This document shows, in pieces, positions 1 to 8,583 of a stretch of DNA of 64,000 nt. The notes under the pieces were generated by a model. The model was not told where the DNA came from, did not search any database, and worked only from the letters and a program-made list of their open reading frames with translations. Source of the stretch: Pedobacter roseus (GTDB lineage: Bacteria > Bacteroidota > Bacteroidia > Sphingobacteriales > Sphingobacteriaceae); the NCBI RefSeq assembly GCF_014395225.1, contig NZ_CP060723.1, forward strand, positions 5,456,001-5,520,000, given 5' to 3'. Each line of letters opens with the position of its first letter. Positions within the stretch are counted from its first letter, which is position 1. Both the position numbers and the translations under genes were made by a program.

Positions 1-945
1 GGCATAGAAACGGTTGAAGCTTATGTTTCGCAAAGTTTGGATGTAAAAGTAGGGAGCGCTACTATAGAACACATCCCAACGGCCATTTTAAAAGAAGATC
101 TTTTTAATTTATCGGGCCATTTAGGACTTAAGATTTATGGATTACTGGGCTATAGCTTTTTTAGCAGCTTTATTGTGGATATACGGTACAGCGAAAACAG
201 GTTGATTATTTACGATCGTGATGCAAAAGTTAAATACCGCGGAAAGAAAATCCCGATTGAAATCGAAAACCAGAAACCTTACATTGTTGGAAGTGTTGAA
301 CTGCCGGATGGAAAATCGATCAGCGCCAGGTTTTTAATGGATACCGGTGCAAGTCATGCGCTTTCCCTCGAAATGTTGCAGGGCAGTGAATATCCTTTGC
401 CCGAAAAAAAAATAAAGGCCAATTTGGGGATGAGCCTCAGCGGACAGATTAAAGGTTACATCGGCCGGGTGGGTAAATTTAGTTTAGGAAGTTATGTTTT
501 TAATGATGTTGTTGTCGGATTCCCGGATTTTAAAACCATTGCAGAAAAAATAGACCTATCCAAAAGGAATGGAAATTTAGGAGCCGATCTGCTGCGGAAA
601 TTCAATATCCAGTTTAATTACGAAGAAGGCTTTATTTATGTTAAACCGAACGCCTTTAGCAAGGCACCTTTTGAGCACGATATGGTGGGAATGGTCATTT
701 ATCTTGATCAAAAGGAATATAAAAGGGTAATTATTGGAGAAATTGATGAAAACAGTCCTGCTGAAAAGGCAGGCCTTTGTCCCGATGACGAAATAATTGC
801 GGTTAATTTTAAAGGTATTGAAACTTATAGCCTGAACGATCTTACCGAATTATTCAAGTCAAAGGCCGATAGAAGTTTGATTTTTGAGATTTATAGGGGT
901 AAAGAAGTTTTTTTTAAGGTAGTACATCTCGAAAAGAGGATTTAA
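1..945 (+). CDS. Aspartyl protease with C-terminal PDZ domain, 5'-truncated by the window edge
   Basis: The frame is open from base 1, so the true start lies upstream; a TTG at 37 is only an internal codon. A retropepsin-like half domain carries the motif FLMDTGASHALS, whose DTGA is the catalytic Asp loop. The sequence before it looks like the end of a first such domain. The last 80 or so residues form a PDZ domain (SPAEKAGLCPDDEIIAVN). Proteins of this design in Bacteroidota are usually exported and have two aspartyl-protease halves plus a PDZ domain. The substrate is unknown. It stands alone on the plus strand ahead of a secreted zinc protease. Confidence 0.85.
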   Translation, partial: GIETVEAYVSQSLDVKVGSATIEHIPTAILKEDLFNLSGHLGLKIYGLLGYSFFSSFIVDIRYSENRLIIYDRDAKVKYRGKKIPIEIENQKPYIVGSVELPDGKSISARFLMDTGASHALSLEMLQGSEYPLPEKKIKANLGMSLSGQIKGYIGRVGKFSLGSYVFNDVVVGFPDFKTIAEKIDLSKRNGNLGADLLRKFNIQFNYEEGFIYVKPNAFSKAPFEHDMVGMVIYLDQKEYKRVIIGEIDENSPAEKAGLCPDDEIIAVNFKGIETYSLNDLTELFKSKADRSLIFEIYRGKEVFFKVVHLEKRI

Positions 946-1037
946 ATAGCGTAATTTTCCAGTTACAAAACAATTGCTGTGTAACAAGGCTCTAACTTTA
1001 ACCTCTTATTATCAAGCAAACTAACTTTTATATACAC

Positions 1038-3551
1038 ATGAAGAAAAACTTTAGGGTACTTGCTTTGGCAGGTATCGTAGTACTTGGTGTAGCCGGATCA
1101 GGTTCGGTATATGCTCAGAAGAAATCTAAAACCACAAAAGGCGCAACTCCTGCAACGCCTGCAGCTGCTGCAGCAGCGCCCAAAAAAGAAGGCATTAAAC
1201 CATTTTCGGAAGTAATTACAGCAAAAGCAAAAACTACAAACGGTTTATTCAAAACCCACAAAGTTGATGATAAATGGTACTTTGAAATACCGGATTCGAT
1301 GATTAACCGCGAAATGCTTGTGGTTACCCGTTTGGCAAAAGTACCTGCAGGCGTAAAAGTGGGTAACCAGCAATATGGTGGTGAAGAATTAAACGAACAG
1401 GTTTGGAAATGGGAGCGTAGAGGCAAACAGGTTTACATCCGTGTACCAAGTTATGCAACCAAAGCCGATCCAAACAGCGATATGTACGAATCGGTACAAA
1501 ACTCTAACCTGGCACAGATTTTAGCCAGTTTCGAAATCAAGGCTTATAATAAAGATACCACCGGTGTGGTGATCGATGTTACCGATTTTTATAACGGCGA
1601 TGTAATGGCCATCGGTGCTACCGATCAGATCCGTAAGGCCTATAAAGTAACCATGTATGATGCTACACGTTCTTACATTGACACCGTAAAAACTTTTCCG
1701 ATCAATATTGAGGTAAAAACGGCTAAAACTTACCGTGCAGCAGAATCGCCAACGGATAACAGTAATGCTGCAGTAACTTTCGAGTTTAACACTTCGATGT
1801 TATTATTGCCAAAAATCCCTGTAAAAGCAAGGATAATGGACAGCAGAGTAGGTTTCTTCGGTCAATCGCAGATTGATTATGGGAGCAATGCACAAAAAGC
1901 AGAACGTACCGCATATATCCACCGTTGGAATCTGGTTCCAAAAGATACCAATGCCTACAAACGTGGCGAACTGGTAGAACCGGTAAAACCGATTGTAATT
2001 TACATCGATCCCGCTACACCTAAAAAATGGGTGCCGTTTTTGATTCAGGGAATTAACGATTGGCAGGTAGCTTTTGAGGCTGCAGGTTTCAAAAATGCTA
2101 TTATGGGTAAAGAAGCGCCAACCGCGCAGCAAGATCCTCAATTCAGCGTAGAAGATTCAAGATATTCTGTTGTTCGTTATTTCGCATCCGATATTGCCAA
2201 TGCCTATGGACCGCACATCAGCGATCCGCGTACCGGTCAGATTTTAGAAACACACATCGGTTGGTACCATAATGTAATGAACCTATTGCGTAACTGGTAT
2301 TTTGTGCAAACAGCAGCCATTAATCCAGAAGTGCGCAAAGCGCAGTTTAGTGATGCACAAATGGGCGAACTGATCCGTTTCGTATCATCACACGAAATTG
2401 GTCATACTTTAGGTTTACCGCACAACTTCGGTTCTAGCTACGCTTATCCTGTTGATTCGTTACGTTCTAAAACATTTACTGATAAACATGGTACTGCGCC
2501 ATCGATTATGGATTACGCCCGTTTTAACTATATCGCTCAACCTGGCGATGGTGTAACCAAACTTCACCCTCAAATTGGAGAATACGATAAATGGGTGGTA
2601 AAATGGGGCTATTCCTGGATTCCTGGCAACAAAACTGCTGAACAGGAAAAAGAGGTTTTAGATCAATGGACCTTGAAAAATGCAGGTAATCCTTTATACT
2701 TCTATGGCCGTCAGGGAACTAGTTTAGATCCGCGTTTGCAGAGCGAAGATTTAGGTGATAATGCCATGAAAGCGAGTACCTATGGTATTGCCAACTTAAA
2801 ACGCATTTTACCAAACGTAGAAAAATGGACTTACCAAAAAGGAAAAGACTATAGCGATTTAAAAGAAATCTATACCGAAATTGTAGGGCAGTTTAACCGT
2901 TACATGGGGCATGTAGCTACAAACGTTGGTGGATTAAGCGAAAACTTTAAAACTTATGAACAAAGCGGTCCGGTTTACGCTTACTTACCTAAAGCAAAAC
3001 AAAAAGAAGCTATCGCTTTCTTTAATCAGCAATTGTTTACTACACCGCTTTGGTTAATCAGTAACGAGCAGTTGAGCAAATTTGATAACGGAGTATTATT
3101 AAACCGTATTAAAGGTGTTCAAACCAATACCTTAGGCAACCTTTTATCTGCACCACGTATCGCACGTTTATTAGATAACGAAACTAAAAATGGTACGGCA
3201 AAAGCCTACACTCTACCAGAATTATTTACTGATTTAAGATCATCGGTATTTGTGGCCGGAAGAGCTGACGCCTTTAAACGGAACTTACAACGTGCGTATG
3301 TAGACCGTTTACAGGATTTAATGACCAAAGATTCAGAGCTTCCGGTTGGTTTCCCTGTAGAATATGCTGCAAGTTATGGCTTAACACCAATTAATGTTGG
3401 CTTATCAGATATCAGACCATTGGTTAGGGCAGAGCTTAAAACTTTATTGGCTACCACCAAAGCAAGAGCTGCTGCCGGCGATGCCATTACAAAAGCACAT
3501 TATGAAGATTTAAGTATCCGTATTAAAGATATTTTAGATCCGAAAAAATAA
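1038..3551 (+). CDS. Secreted zinc-dependent metalloprotease (DUF5118/DUF5117/DUF4953 type)
   Basis: This is an 837-residue protein with a signal peptide (residues 1-26, ending VYAQ) and an Ala/Pro/Lys-rich linker, so it probably acts in the periplasm or outside. The catalytic site is a full metzincin motif HExxHxxGxxH (H452, E453, H456, G459, H462), followed by a Met-turn, SIMDY, around M491. Domain order fits DUF5118 (about 50-100), DUF5117 (about 110-310), then the DUF4953 peptidase region. Length is normal for the family. The physiological substrate is not known. A hairpin terminator follows the gene, so it is probably monocistronic. Confidence 0.92.
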   Translation: MKKNFRVLALAGIVVLGVAGSGSVYAQKKSKTTKGATPATPAAAAAAPKKEGIKPFSEVITAKAKTTNGLFKTHKVDDKWYFEIPDSMINREMLVVTRLAKVPAGVKVGNQQYGGEELNEQVWKWERRGKQVYIRVPSYATKADPNSDMYESVQNSNLAQILASFEIKAYNKDTTGVVIDVTDFYNGDVMAIGATDQIRKAYKVTMYDATRSYIDTVKTFPINIEVKTAKTYRAAESPTDNSNAAVTFEFNTSMLLLPKIPVKARIMDSRVGFFGQSQIDYGSNAQKAERTAYIHRWNLVPKDTNAYKRGELVEPVKPIVIYIDPATPKKWVPFLIQGINDWQVAFEAAGFKNAIMGKEAPTAQQDPQFSVEDSRYSVVRYFASDIANAYGPHISDPRTGQILETHIGWYHNVMNLLRNWYFVQTAAINPEVRKAQFSDAQMGELIRFVSSHEIGHTLGLPHNFGSSYAYPVDSLRSKTFTDKHGTAPSIMDYARFNYIAQPGDGVTKLHPQIGEYDKWVVKWGYSWIPGNKTAEQEKEVLDQWTLKNAGNPLYFYGRQGTSLDPRLQSEDLGDNAMKASTYGIANLKRILPNVEKWTYQKGKDYSDLKEIYTEIVGQFNRYMGHVATNVGGLSENFKTYEQSGPVYAYLPKAKQKEAIAFFNQQLFTTPLWLISNEQLSKFDNGVLLNRIKGVQTNTLGNLLSAPRIARLLDNETKNGTAKAYTLPELFTDLRSSVFVAGRADAFKRNLQRAYVDRLQDLMTKDSELPVGFPVEYAASYGLTPINVGLSDIRPLVRAELKTLLATTKARAAAGDAITKAHYEDLSIRIKDILDPKK

Positions 3552-3583
3552 TTAATGATTGAATTTTGAAGGATGGAATTAAA

Positions 3584-3618
3584 GAATGATTGAATAGCGA
3601 TAGCCCATTCAATCATTC
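3584..3618. repeat. Inverted repeat, 12-nt arms (GAATGATTGAAT)
   Basis: GAATGATTGAAT at 3584-3595 is matched by its exact reverse complement ATTCAATCATTC at 3607-3618, with an 11-nt spacer. The same word family (GAATGATTG, CATTCAATCATT) recurs between groES and groEL. It lies just after the metalloprotease stop codon. Confidence 0.7.
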
Positions 3619-3639
3619 AAAATCCTCTCTTTCAGCATT

Positions 3640-3680
3640 AAAAAGCGGAGCAGATCATTAAATTGATTGCTCCGCTTTTT
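3640..3680 (+). terminator. Rho-independent terminator after the metalloprotease gene
   Basis: AAAAAGCGGAGCA (3640-3652) pairs with TGCTCCGCTTTTT (3668-3680), giving a GC-rich stem that ends in a T run about 90 nt after the stop codon. Confidence 0.8.
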
Positions 3681-3689
3681 ATTTACACC

Positions 3690-3722
3690 AAACCTCGCAG
3701 GTTTTCAAAACCTGCGAGGTTT
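3690..3722. repeat. Perfect 33-nt palindrome
   Basis: A 16-nt arm AAACCTCGCAGGTTTT (3690-3705), one central C, then its exact reverse complement (3707-3722). It lies directly behind the terminator. The near-zero loop suggests cruciform or mobile-repeat behaviour rather than a usual terminator, and there is no T run. Confidence 0.85.
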
Positions 3723-3807
3723 AGATCGCCTGTACTCCTTTGTATAATTCTTGATGCTTTAACTTAAACAACACAACTGTTTTCTAATTTTATACCAAAA
3801 CGAGGTT

Positions 3808-4683
3808 ATGCTTAAAAAACTATTCTTTGCACTTGCATTATTTACTTCCGGTTTCTCCGCCTTTGGCCAAAATGCCGATTCTATTACCCTTGTGAAAGCT
3901 AAATGGCAGAGAAACAAGATTGCTAAACAGGTAATTTTATTCAGGCACCATTTTGATCAGAAAAACCTTTTCGCTGCCAATGAAAATATTTCGTATTTAG
4001 AAATAAAAAATACCGGACGTAAAGCTGTATTTGCCATTGGTGCAGAAGAAAAGGAACTAATCACTACTAGTAATTTTGGTTTAAGAGATACGGCAATTGC
4101 TGCGGTAAATGGCAATTTCTTCGATGTAAAAAACGGAGGATCTGTAGATTTTGTCCGTGTGAACGGAAAAACAATCAATGCCAACCGCTTAGATAAAAAC
4201 GGAAACCGGGCCAGGCATCAGGAAGCAGCTATCGTAATGGATAAGGGGAAAATCTCAATAAAAAAATGGGATGGATCCGCTGATTGGGAAACAAAGTTGA
4301 GTGAACAAAATGTTTTGCTAAATGGTCCTTTATTAACCTTAAACAATATTGATGAAACTTTAGATACCGCTGGTTTTAATCGGTTGCGCCATCCCCGTAC
4401 CTGTTTGGGCTTGAAGCCGAATGGAAGGGTAATTTTATTGACCGTTGATGGTAGAAATGAAAATTCGGCAGGGATGAGTTTGTTTGAACTGACCAAATTA
4501 ATGCGCTGGTTGGGCTGTACTTCTGCTATCAATTTCGATGGCGGCGGCTCTACCACTTTATGGGTAAGTGGAATGCCTGATGGTGGCGTAATCAATTATC
4601 CAACGGACAATAAAAAATGGGATCATGAAGGGCAGCGGAAAGTGGCCAATGTTATTCTGGTAAAGAAACAAGCCAGAAGATAA
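3808..4683 (+). CDS. Phosphodiester glycosidase family protein (NAGPA/DUF2233-like), exported
   Basis: This 291-residue protein has a signal peptide (MLKKLFFALALFTSGFSAFGQ region) and the hallmarks of the phosphodiester glycosidase (NAGPA) domain: NGNFFDVKNGGS, RHPRTCLGLKPNGR, LLTVDGR and INFDGGGSTTLW. The family includes human uncovering enzyme (GlcNAc-1-phosphodiester alpha-N-acetylglucosaminidase) and bacterial exopolysaccharide-linked proteins. A periplasmic or surface role in cleaving sugar phosphodiesters is inferred; the substrate is unknown. The next gene follows after 58 nt on the same strand and may be co-transcribed. Confidence 0.88.
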   Translation: MLKKLFFALALFTSGFSAFGQNADSITLVKAKWQRNKIAKQVILFRHHFDQKNLFAANENISYLEIKNTGRKAVFAIGAEEKELITTSNFGLRDTAIAAVNGNFFDVKNGGSVDFVRVNGKTINANRLDKNGNRARHQEAAIVMDKGKISIKKWDGSADWETKLSEQNVLLNGPLLTLNNIDETLDTAGFNRLRHPRTCLGLKPNGRVILLTVDGRNENSAGMSLFELTKLMRWLGCTSAINFDGGGSTTLWVSGMPDGGVINYPTDNKKWDHEGQRKVANVILVKKQARR

Positions 4684-4741
4684 AATTCCTGCAACACAAC
4701 AAGCTTAAAAAAACTTATTTTAGCCGAAGATTTTTGTTGAA

Positions 4742-5668
4742 ATGATTAAAAATACGATATACTTTTCCTTTTTTGTGCTCCTGCTCAGTGCCTGTAAAAT
4801 GGGCACTAAAACCAGTGATCCAACACTTCGGGATTTTACTTTTGAACCTGTTAAAGGCATCCGTTATGTTGAAGTAAAACGCCGGTTTAAAGATGGCTAC
4901 TCTTTTAATCAGGAAGGTTTTATGCAAAAGCCATCGTGGATCATCGAGGTGGTTAAAGAAGACACCATGTCGGCCTGGAGCCCGCAGAAACATAGGATGC
5001 AGAATTTTTACCTGCAGTACGATCATGGAAATGTATATAATTTCGCAGCCGAATTTTTCAAGGTAAAACACATCAGCAAAGACAGTTTGGTTTTTCAACG
5101 CATCCAGGTTGACGGAAAGGTAATTGCATCAGATGTGCGCTCGGATGTAAATATGACCTTTTATGCACAGGATTACATTAAAAACAAATTAAAAGCCAAA
5201 GCCGAAGACCTGCAAAAACCGACCAAGGCCGACACCGCATTTATTGAAAAACGTTCGGCCAAAGTTAACCTGAACAGCGATAGTGCTTTTGCGGCCACAG
5301 ATCCGGTTCAGTTTATACCTAAAAGCAAAATTGCAAGGGTAGAAAAAATAAGTACAGTTGACCGTGCAAACAACCGCACAGAAGCTTACGATTACATGTT
5401 TCCGCAATATATCATCAGGATTGACAGGGCTTATAAAGATTTTGCTTACCAGGTTGCGGCCGTTGTGGATTTTCAGGGAGGTATTCACGTAAAAACCATT
5501 TACAACGTATTGCCAGAAAATGCCGCCGCGAAAAAAAAGGTGGCTCAGGGCATTGCCGATATCTATGTTAGGAACCTTTTTAATATAGCACCCGGAACTA
5601 CATTAGGCGTGCCGCATAATAGCGAAATTACCCTGACTATGATTGGGAAGGCGATTAAAAAGCCTTAA
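4742..5668 (+). CDS. Lipoprotein of unknown function
   Basis: I do not recognise the family. A signal sequence ends in a lipobox (LLSAC), so Cys is probably lipidated and the 308-residue protein anchored in the envelope. The rest is soluble and rich in charged residues with no repeated motif or catalytic signature that I can see. The 58-nt gap from the NAGPA gene suggests a shared transcript. The end is followed by an AT-rich spacer holding the cold-shock promoter. Confidence 0.8.
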   Translation: MIKNTIYFSFFVLLLSACKMGTKTSDPTLRDFTFEPVKGIRYVEVKRRFKDGYSFNQEGFMQKPSWIIEVVKEDTMSAWSPQKHRMQNFYLQYDHGNVYNFAAEFFKVKHISKDSLVFQRIQVDGKVIASDVRSDVNMTFYAQDYIKNKLKAKAEDLQKPTKADTAFIEKRSAKVNLNSDSAFAATDPVQFIPKSKIARVEKISTVDRANNRTEAYDYMFPQYIIRIDRAYKDFAYQVAAVVDFQGGIHVKTIYNVLPENAAAKKKVAQGIADIYVRNLFNIAPGTTLGVPHNSEITLTMIGKAIKKP

Positions 5669-5718
5669 TAATCTGATATTTACAAAATTTTAACGTTAAA
5701 AAAATGTTAAAATTTTAT

Positions 5719-5748
5719 TTTGATTTTAAAAATTAAAACTTACCTTGC
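5719..5748 (+). promoter_or_regulatory. Candidate Bacteroidota promoter of the cold-shock gene
   Basis: TTTG (5719-5722), an 18-nt spacer and TACCTTGC (5741-5748) approximate the TTTG/TAnnTTTG pattern of the primary sigma factor of this phylum; the second box has one mismatch. It lies 26 nt before the ATG. Confidence 0.4.
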
Positions 5749-5773
5749 GTACTTAATTTTAATATTTAATACA

Positions 5774-5965
5774 ATGCAAGAAGGCACAGTAAAATTCTTC
5801 AATGTAACTAAAGGTTTTGGCTTTATCGTTCCTGCGAATGGCGATAGCGAAATTTTTGTTCATTCAACAGGTCTTATCGACGAAATCCGTGAAAACGACA
5901 AAGTACAGTACGAAGTTGCTAACGGTAAAAAAGGCTTAAATGCCGTTAATGTGAAAGTAATTTAA
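5774..5965 (+). CDS. Cold-shock domain protein (CspA family)
   Basis: This 63-residue protein is a single OB-fold cold-shock domain that binds single-stranded RNA or DNA and acts as an RNA chaperone. RNP1 is seen as KGFGFI and RNP2 as IFVHSTG. The start is set at ATG 5774, which gives the family's usual N-terminus MQEGTVKFFN; an upstream TTG at 5720 would add 18 hydrophobic residues foreign to the family and overlaps the likely promoter. A terminator follows within 25 nt, so it is monocistronic. Confidence 0.95.
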   Translation: MQEGTVKFFNVTKGFGFIVPANGDSEIFVHSTGLIDEIRENDKVQYEVANGKKGLNAVNVKVI

Positions 5966-5988
5966 TTTATTTATCATATTTACAAATG

Positions 5989-6014
5989 GCCTCGATCACA
6001 GTCGGGGCTTTTTT
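5989..6014 (+). terminator. Rho-independent terminator after the cold-shock gene
   Basis: GCCTCGA (5989-5995) pairs with TCGGGGC (6002-6008), with one G-T pair, followed by TTTTTT. Confidence 0.75.
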
Positions 6015-6052
6015 GTTTTTAGTCGTTAACATCTATTCATTTCATACCTTTT

Positions 6053-6580
6053 ATGACTCATTATTTTATTGTTCCGGGTTTGGGCAATTCAGGCCCGGAT
6101 CATTGGCAAACTCATTTCGAAAAATCAGCAGATAATTTTATCCGCATCAGTCAAAAGGAATGGGATGCACCAGCAAATCAGGATTGGATTGAAACCATAG
6201 AATCAGCACTCGTGGGATATAATCCGGATGATGTGGTTTTAATCGGCCATAGTTTAGGTTGTACAGCCATTGCCAATTGGGCAAAAACTTATCAAAAGAA
6301 CATTAAAGGGGCTTTATTGGTTGCGCCAAGCGATATAGAAGCACCAAATTACAATTTTGATACTCCTGGTTTTGATAGCGTACCTTTGGACAAAATCAAC
6401 TTTAAAACAATTGTGGTATCTAGCACCAACGATGAGTGGGTAACGCTGGAAAGAGCTGAATTTTTTGCTAAACATTGGGGCAGCGAATCCATTAATATCG
6501 GTGAAGCCGGGCATATTAATACCGACGCAGGTTTTGGCGAATGGCCTGAAGGATTGGAGATTATGAAAAAATTGGGTTAA
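6053..6580 (+). CDS. RBBP9/YdeN-family serine hydrolase
   Basis: This 175-residue compact alpha/beta hydrolase has the family opening FIVPGLGNSGPDHWQ, the nucleophile elbow GHSLG with S67, and a late His in EAGHINTDAG. Members are small cytosolic esterase-like enzymes of poorly defined substrate. There is no signal peptide. It is a lone gene between the cold-shock terminator and a convergent anti-sigma gene. Confidence 0.9.
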   Translation: MTHYFIVPGLGNSGPDHWQTHFEKSADNFIRISQKEWDAPANQDWIETIESALVGYNPDDVVLIGHSLGCTAIANWAKTYQKNIKGALLVAPSDIEAPNYNFDTPGFDSVPLDKINFKTIVVSSTNDEWVTLERAEFFAKHWGSESINIGEAGHINTDAGFGEWPEGLEIMKKLG

Positions 6581-6669
6581 AAGTTTCCCGCAGATTGCGT
6601 AGAAAATGCAGATCAAAATAAATCTGCGTAAATCATCTTAATCTGCGGGGCATATAAATAATAGCGTTA

Positions 6670-7149
6670 TTATTTATGCATCTTTTTCCTCAAAAACTGA
6701 TCAAGAAATATCAGTCCAATCACCAGGTCGAAAAATAAGAAGCTATACAACACAGTAGACGTGATGTACTGATCTAAATTAAAGTTTAAATTAACATTAA
6801 AACCGAATTTAGGCATACTGAGGTTCGAATTGTAGAGCACATAGCCAAATAAGGCTAGCAGTGAGATCACAAAAAAGCCACCAATGCTATAAATAATCTT
6901 TTTATCAACCTGTGTTTTCATGGCTACTGGTGCCGGCACTGTGGCTACACTTTCCATTACATTCCGCGTGAAAGACATAGAGGGTTCATCCAAATCGAGT
7001 TCACCAAAAGCCGAATTAAGTTTTACCAAATCCTCATACAGCGATTTAATAACGGCATCCGATTCAATTTTTTCTTCAATGGCTTTTTTGGCCGATCCGT
7101 CTAAATTGCCATCTATATAATCCCAAAGCTGTTGTTCTATTGCATTCAT
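6670..7149 (-). CDS. Membrane protein, probable anti-sigma factor
   Basis: This 159-residue protein has an N-terminal cytosolic part (LWDYIDGNLDGSAKKAIEEK, like the short zinc-less anti-sigma domains) and two membrane segments near residues 87-107 and 130-150. Its start overlaps the stop codon of the upstream ECF sigma gene by 4 nt (ATGA at 7146-7149), which implies translational coupling. From this pairing I infer that it binds and holds that sigma factor at the membrane. No proteolysis or sensor domain is visible. Confidence 0.75.
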   Translation of the reverse strand: MNAIEQQLWDYIDGNLDGSAKKAIEEKIESDAVIKSLYEDLVKLNSAFGELDLDEPSMSFTRNVMESVATVPAPVAMKTQVDKKIIYSIGGFFVISLLALFGYVLYNSNLSMPKFGFNVNLNFNLDQYITSTVLYSFLFFDLVIGLIFLDQFLRKKMHK

Positions 7150-7727
7150 AGTAACTCCTTTACTTCATCTTTTAACAAATATTGTAATTTTTCTTTAAGC
7201 CTTTGCCTTGCCCGGTGCAATTTAACCTTTATGGTATTGGGCTCCATGTGCAAAGCTTCACCAATTTCTTCCAAACTCTGCTCACCTTTATAAAATAGAG
7301 TGATAATGGCTGCATCATCTGGCAAAAGTTGTGTGATGGCTATATTTAAAAAAGCATGACTATCCTGTTTATCGTAACCATTCGCATTAAAACCAGAAGT
7401 ATGGTTCTCGAGTTGTAAAACAGTCCCCTCATCGTGTATAGAGGAGGTATCTAAACGGTTTTTCCTCAAAAAAGTCATGGCCGTGGTATAGGTAATCGTG
7501 TACAGCCAGGTGCTAAATTTAGCGGTTTGTTTAAATGTACCTAAAGCCTTATATGCCTTTACAAAGCAATCTTGTGCAATTTCTTCAGCATCTTCCCTGT
7601 TTTTAGCAAACCTTAAAGCAAGCGTAAATACAAACCGCTGGTGGCGCTTAACCAAAAGCGCATACTGATCGGTCTGGCCGTTCAATATGTTTTGTATCAG
7701 TGCTAAATCGGTAAGTTTTTGCTCCAT
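7146..7727 (-). CDS. ECF-type RNA polymerase sigma factor
   Basis: This 193-residue protein has sigma-70 region 2 (FAKNREDAEEIAQDCFVKAY, the core-binding and -10 helix) and region 4 (QSLEEIGEALHMEPNTIKVK, a helix-turn-helix ending in HRARQRLKEKL). There is no region 1 or 3, as in ECF sigmas. It is the first gene of a two-gene unit with its likely anti-sigma factor. Its own 5' region contains a copy of the 240-260 nt repeat described separately. Target genes cannot be read from this window. Confidence 0.92.
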   Translation of the reverse strand: MEQKLTDLALIQNILNGQTDQYALLVKRHQRFVFTLALRFAKNREDAEEIAQDCFVKAYKALGTFKQTAKFSTWLYTITYTTAMTFLRKNRLDTSSIHDEGTVLQLENHTSGFNANGYDKQDSHAFLNIAITQLLPDDAAIITLFYKGEQSLEEIGEALHMEPNTIKVKLHRARQRLKEKLQYLLKDEVKELL

Positions 7728-7856
7728 GTTTAGCTGTAAGACTACATTAAAGATACGGAGGTTACACGTGGAACATAATTATGGAGGATTATTATTTATC
7801 AACCAGATTAATAGTGTAAATAGTTTAGTTTTTTGAAAACGAAAGGGCAGTTTTTC

Positions 7857-8115
7857 ATGGCGGAGGGTAGTCCTGCTTTTGGCTTAATCTTTTTGTTGCC
7901 CTTCGACTACGCTCAGGGTGACAACAAAAAGGATTTCGCCGCAATCAGGTTTATAAACATAGTGTGTGCTCCTTGCAAACCTAAAAAATGAAATACTGTT
8001 TTGGCCATCTAGCCCCGGGTGAAGCATTACCCTGCAGGCTGAGGAACGAAGCCGAAAGCGTAAAAGCAAAACACGGGAACCAACTTTGTTGCTTGCACAG
8101 GTATTGCGCTCCAAA
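7857..8115 (-). repeat. Dispersed structured repeat, copy A (about 259 nt)
   Basis: This fills most of the 466-nt gene-free stretch 7728-8193. Read on the minus strand it starts TTTTTGGAGCGCAATACCTG, passes a core GCAGGGTAATGCTTCACCC then GGGGCTAGATGGCC (about 8036-8001), and ends GCAGGACTACCCTCCGCC. Near its 3' end it carries a hairpin with 10-nt perfect arms, CTTTTTGTTG (7889-7898) and CAACAAAAAG (7922-7931), around a CCCTTCGAC/CAGGGTGA word. Related copies are at 27381-27620 and 41131-41372. The short frames inside it are not genes. Confidence 0.75.
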
Positions 8116-8193
8116 AAGAAACTTTAGCCCGCACGAAACTTGCGAAGTTTTCCTTATGCTCTGGCCTTTAAACTTCGCAAGTTGGGCAGTCTG

Positions 8194-8514
8194 CTAATGC
8201 GAAGCGAAAAACTTTAACCCTGCAATTGATCCGATAAGCGTACAGATAAAAAAGATCCGCCAAAAAGTTGCTGGTTCGTTAAAATAGGCGATTCCGATAA
8301 TTACTGTCCCAACAGCACCAATACCCGTCCAAACTGCATAAGCTGTACCCATGGGTAAAGTTTGTGTGGCCTTGTTCAGCAATAGAAAACTTAAAGCAAT
8401 GCATACAAAAAATGCAGCGCTCCATTTTATATTCGAGAAATTGTTCGATAATTTAAGACAGGTAGTAAAGCCAACTTCAAAAAGCCCGGCAATAATTAAG
8501 ATAATCCAGTTCAT
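8194..8514 (-). CDS. sugE: SMR-family exporter, SugE/Gdx (guanidinium exporter) subtype
   Basis: This 106-residue protein has four transmembrane helices, the small multidrug resistance fold. The essential membrane Glu is E13 (AGLFEVG). The motif GTAYAVWTGIGAVG is typical of the SugE/Gdx branch, whose characterised members exchange guanidinium for protons, rather than the EmrE branch. SMR proteins act as antiparallel dimers; here a single gene is present, so a homodimer is expected. A clean TAATTTTG box lies just upstream, next to a palindrome. Confidence 0.88.
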   Translation of the reverse strand: MNWIILIIAGLFEVGFTTCLKLSNNFSNIKWSAAFFVCIALSFLLLNKATQTLPMGTAYAVWTGIGAVGTVIIGIAYFNEPATFWRIFFICTLIGSIAGLKFFASH

Positions 8515-8530
8515 GATAAATGTGTTTCTG

Positions 8531-8538
8531 CAAAATTA
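8531..8538 (-). promoter_or_regulatory. Candidate -7 box for the SugE-like gene
   Basis: On the minus strand the sequence is TAATTTTG, a full match to TAnnTTTG, 16 nt before the ATG. A palindrome AACATTT-TAC-AAATGTT sits 17 nt upstream (8556-8572) over the region where the -33 box would be. Confidence 0.5.
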
Positions 8539-8583
8539 CGGCACATTTACCGGGCAACATTTTACAAATGTTAAAAAATGAGC

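Noticed and set aside
5720-5773. An N-terminally extended cold-shock protein
   Set aside because: The extra 18 residues are foreign to the family and coincide with the likely promoter.
7884-8197. Short frames on both strands within the first structured repeat
   Set aside because: They lie in a dispersed repeat and share peptide pieces with frames in the copy at 41 kb only because the DNA is shared; there is no codon-position bias or start signal.
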